A stretch of 32,683 bases of DNA. It comes from Verrucomicrobiaceae bacterium. Lineage in GTDB: Bacteria; Verrucomicrobiota; Verrucomicrobiia; Verrucomicrobiales; Verrucomicrobiaceae. The stretch is taken from contig CANIZT010000009.1 in NCBI GenBank assembly GCA_947471905.1, positions 1 to 32,683 of the forward strand, read 5' to 3'. How positions within the stretch are numbered: the first letter of the stretch is position 1; each line of letters starts with the position of its first letter. This document shows positions 30,896-32,683 of the stretch, one piece after another. Both the position numbers and the translations under genes were made by a program. The notes beneath the pieces are model-generated. The model was not told the DNA's origin. It saw only the letters and a program-made list of their open reading frames with translations, and ran no database searches.

Positions 30896-32683
30896 GGCTT
30901 GAAGAGGGCGACTTCTTTCGCTGTGGCCACATCCCAAGCTCTGACGTTGCCGTCTTGATCGCCGCCGAGGATGAGATCTCCGGCTTGGTTGGTGGCGAGG
31001 GATTGGAGGAAGGCGGTGGTACCGGCGAATTGTTTGAGCTCGCCGCCATCGCTGTTGATGAGGCGCATCTTGTTGTCGCCAGCACTGGTGATCATGCTAT
31101 CGCCTGCGCCGAGGTAGCGGATGCCGGTGACTTCTTTGTCCCAGCCATCGACGTTCTTGCGGCGGTCACCGGTGGTCCAATCCCAAATTTTCACGACGTT
31201 GTCGGCGCCGGAACTGGCCAGCAGGCGGCCATCGGCACGCCAAGTGACACCGAGCACGTGATGCGTGTGGCCTTCAAAGACCTTCACGACTTTGCCGGTG
31301 CTCAAATCGGTGATGCGCACTGCTTTATCGGCACCGCCGGAGGCGAGGAGTTTGCCATCGGGTGAGAAATCGAGGGCGAAGATGCTGTCGAGATGACGCT
31401 CGGCATAAGTCTTGGTGAGCATGCCGGTGGCGACGTCCCACAAGGTGATGTCGCCGCTGCGGGAAGGCTCGCCGCTGCCGATGGCGAGTGTTTTGCCATC
31501 GGGGCTGAAGGCGATGCTATTTGCGCGATCGGTGATGAGTGATTTTCCATCTCCCGTGCCGAAGCTGCGCTCAAGAACCCAAGCGGTAGTGCTGCTGCCA
31601 GGAGCGATGGGCTTGCCATTCACGGTGCTCCACGCGAGCGGAGGACCCGCATCGAAGGTGGCGATGAGTTCGAGGCCATTGGCGGAGAATTGGAGCGCTT
31701 TAGCCTTCTTGAGGCCGGTCGTGAGTGTTTTGGCAATAAGATCACGATCCGCGTTGGCCTTCTCAGATTCCTTTTTCACGACTTCGAGACGTGCTTTGGC
31801 ATCAATGACGGTCTGTTTGGCCTTCTTCTCGTTATCGGTGACGAGTTTGATTTCGTTGGCGGTGTCGGTGATCGCAGCTTCAGCACGTGTGAGGGCCTCT
31901 TGAGCGAGTTTGAGGTCGCTGGCCGCCTTGGTAGCCAGTGCTTGGGCGTCCGTGTTCTTTTTGGCCAACGCTTCATCGGGCTTGCCTGTCGATGCTTTGG
32001 CGACTTGATCAGCGATCTCCTTCGCAGCTTTGTCAGCAGCAGCTTTGGCATCTTCCTTGGGCTTGATAGCCTTCTTTTTGTCTTCGAGAGCCGGCTTCGC
32101 GAGTTCAATGATCGCGGCCAAATCGGCGGCCTTTTTTGCATCACCAGCAGCGAGTTTGATTTCGTTGGTGGCGGTGGCGATGGCAGCCTCGGCACGTGTG
32201 AGAGCTTCCTGGGCAAGCTTGAGATCGGCGGCGGCCTTGGCAGCCTGGCCTTGGGCTTCGGCGTGCTTCTTGGCCAGCGCTTCATCCGGTTTGCCTGACG
32301 ACGCCATGGCGAATTGAGCACCGATCTCCTTCGCCGCTTTCTCGGCGGCGACTTTGGCGTCTTCCTTGGGCTTGATGTCCTTCTTTTTCTCTTCAAGCGC
32401 CTTCTTGGCGAGATCAGCGAGTTCGTTGGCCTTCTTCAAGCGATTCGTCTGCTCGGTGGCATCGGTGTCGGCCTTCTTGATGGCTTCGTTTTGATAGGTG
32501 ACTTCGAGCGTGGCACGCACAGCGCCAAGGCTGCGCTGAGCAAGCGTTTGCTCGGTGGCGAGATCCGTTTTGATTTGAGCGATGAGTTTGCCGCCGGTGG
32601 TTTCAGTGAGCTTGATGCTGTTATCGGCCTCCTGCGTGGCGGTGAACTTGGTGGAAGGCGCGAAGGCTGGCGCGGCTGGCGCA
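30892..32683 (-). CDS. Coiled-coil plus WD40 protein (5' truncated at window edge)
   Basis: 596 codons are visible and the frame remains open to the window end, so the N-terminus lies outside; an internal GTG at 32520 is not taken as the start. The visible part begins Ala/Pro-rich, then has a charged alanine-rich coiled coil of roughly 250 residues made of tandem 103-residue units, then a WD40 propeller covering about 31707-30895. WD-like blades include NSIAFSPDGKTLAIGSG, FALDFSPDGKLLASGGAD, GVTWRADGRLLASSGAD and GDLILGGDQDGNVRAWDVAT. In Verrucomicrobia and Planctomycetes this architecture often follows an N-terminal planctomycete cytochrome c and a first WD40 block; that is expected but not visible here. 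Its stop overlaps the next gene by four bases. Confidence 0.82.
   Translation of the reverse strand, partial: APAAPAFAPSTKFTATQEADNSIKLTETTGGKLIAQIKTDLATEQTLAQRSLGAVRATLEVTYQNEAIKKADTDATEQTNRLKKANELADLAKKALEEKKKDIKPKEDAKVAAEKAAKEIGAQFAMASSGKPDEALAKKHAEAQGQAAKAAADLKLAQEALTRAEAAIATATNEIKLAAGDAKKAADLAAIIELAKPALEDKKKAIKPKEDAKAAADKAAKEIADQVAKASTGKPDEALAKKNTDAQALATKAASDLKLAQEALTRAEAAITDTANEIKLVTDNEKKAKQTVIDAKARLEVVKKESEKANADRDLIAKTLTTGLKKAKALQFSANGLELIATFDAGPPLAWSTVNGKPIAPGSSTTAWVLERSFGTGDGKSLITDRANSIAFSPDGKTLAIGSGEPSRSGDITLWDVATGMLTKTYAERHLDSIFALDFSPDGKLLASGGADKAVRITDLSTGKVVKVFEGHTHHVLGVTWRADGRLLASSGADNVVKIWDWTTGDRRKNVDGWDKEVTGIRYLGAGDSMITSAGDNKMRLINSDGGELKQFAGTTAFLQSLATNQAGDLILGGDQDGNVRAWDVATAKEVALFKP
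31825..32400 (-). repeat. Tandem 309-bp coding repeat (103 residues) in the coiled coil
   Basis: Two units lie in register at exactly 103 residues (309 bp): 32400-32092 and 32091-31825. Shared blocks include KKxIKPKEDAK, SxGKPDEALAKK, DLKLAQEALTRAEAAI and ATNEIKL or ANEIKL. A weaker trace of an earlier copy is seen just upstream (KKANELADLAKKALE against KKAADLAAIIELAKPALE). The DNA copies are diverged, so the duplication is old and maintained at protein level. Confidence 0.88.

Overview
The window looks like a chromosomal segment of a Verrucomicrobiota bacterium (Prosthecobacter/Verrucomicrobium-like); this is inferred from gene content, not from a marker gene. The signs are a planctomycete-type cytochrome/DUF1549/DUF1553 protein followed by a Tat-exported DUF1501 protein, many secreted Asp-box (BNR) propellers and esterases, a formylglycine-type sulfatase, a coiled-coil/WD40 protein, and GC-rich DNA with long antisense open frames. 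I see no rRNA, tRNA, CRISPR array, transposase or integrase. No gap between genes exceeds 300 bases.

Region 1 (1-3340): the 3' end of an AhpC-type peroxiredoxin with a clear terminator, a secreted PhoPQ-activated-type hydrolase, then a divergent pair: a GntR/UTRA regulator and deoC. The gap between regulator and deoC holds a perfect 14+14 bp inverted repeat built from two 11-bp palindromes 21 bp apart, a strong candidate for a tandem operator.

Region 2 (3341-8245): a large secreted protein of repeated carboxypeptidase-regulatory-like domains, a secreted right-handed beta-helix protein on the minus strand, and a divergent Tat-exported Asp-box protein.

Region 3 (8279-16429, plus strand): an operon. 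The cytochrome/DUF1549/DUF1553 protein, DUF1501 protein, a small protein resembling archaeal CTP-dependent riboflavin kinase, a secreted esterase and a DUF4442 hotdog protein are joined by four consecutive 4-base ATGA overlaps; pdxA follows 13 bases later. A Tat-exported xylose-isomerase-like TIM barrel comes next, perhaps separately transcribed.

Region 4 (16433-18951): two minus-strand secreted enzymes (an esterase and a NodB-type polysaccharide deacetylase) and a plus-strand sulfatase that keeps both ends of the family but lacks the middle, probably through an in-frame deletion.

Region 5 (18961-32683, minus strand): a run of ten co-directional genes with gaps of about 70 bases or less and two 4-base overlaps. 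In transcription order: coiled-coil/WD40 protein (5' end outside the window), a propeller protein, an SGNH hydrolase, a LamG-plus-Asp-box protein, an alpha/beta hydrolase, a second Asp-box protein, a GH43/GH32-like five-bladed propeller, a neutral-ceramidase-like amidase, a two-module acetyl-xylan-esterase-like protein with a dead second module, and a third Asp-box protein. Nearly all carry signal peptides. Together with region 4 this looks like an extracellular or periplasmic programme for deacylating and dismantling a decorated glycan or glycolipid; the substrate cannot be read from the sequence.
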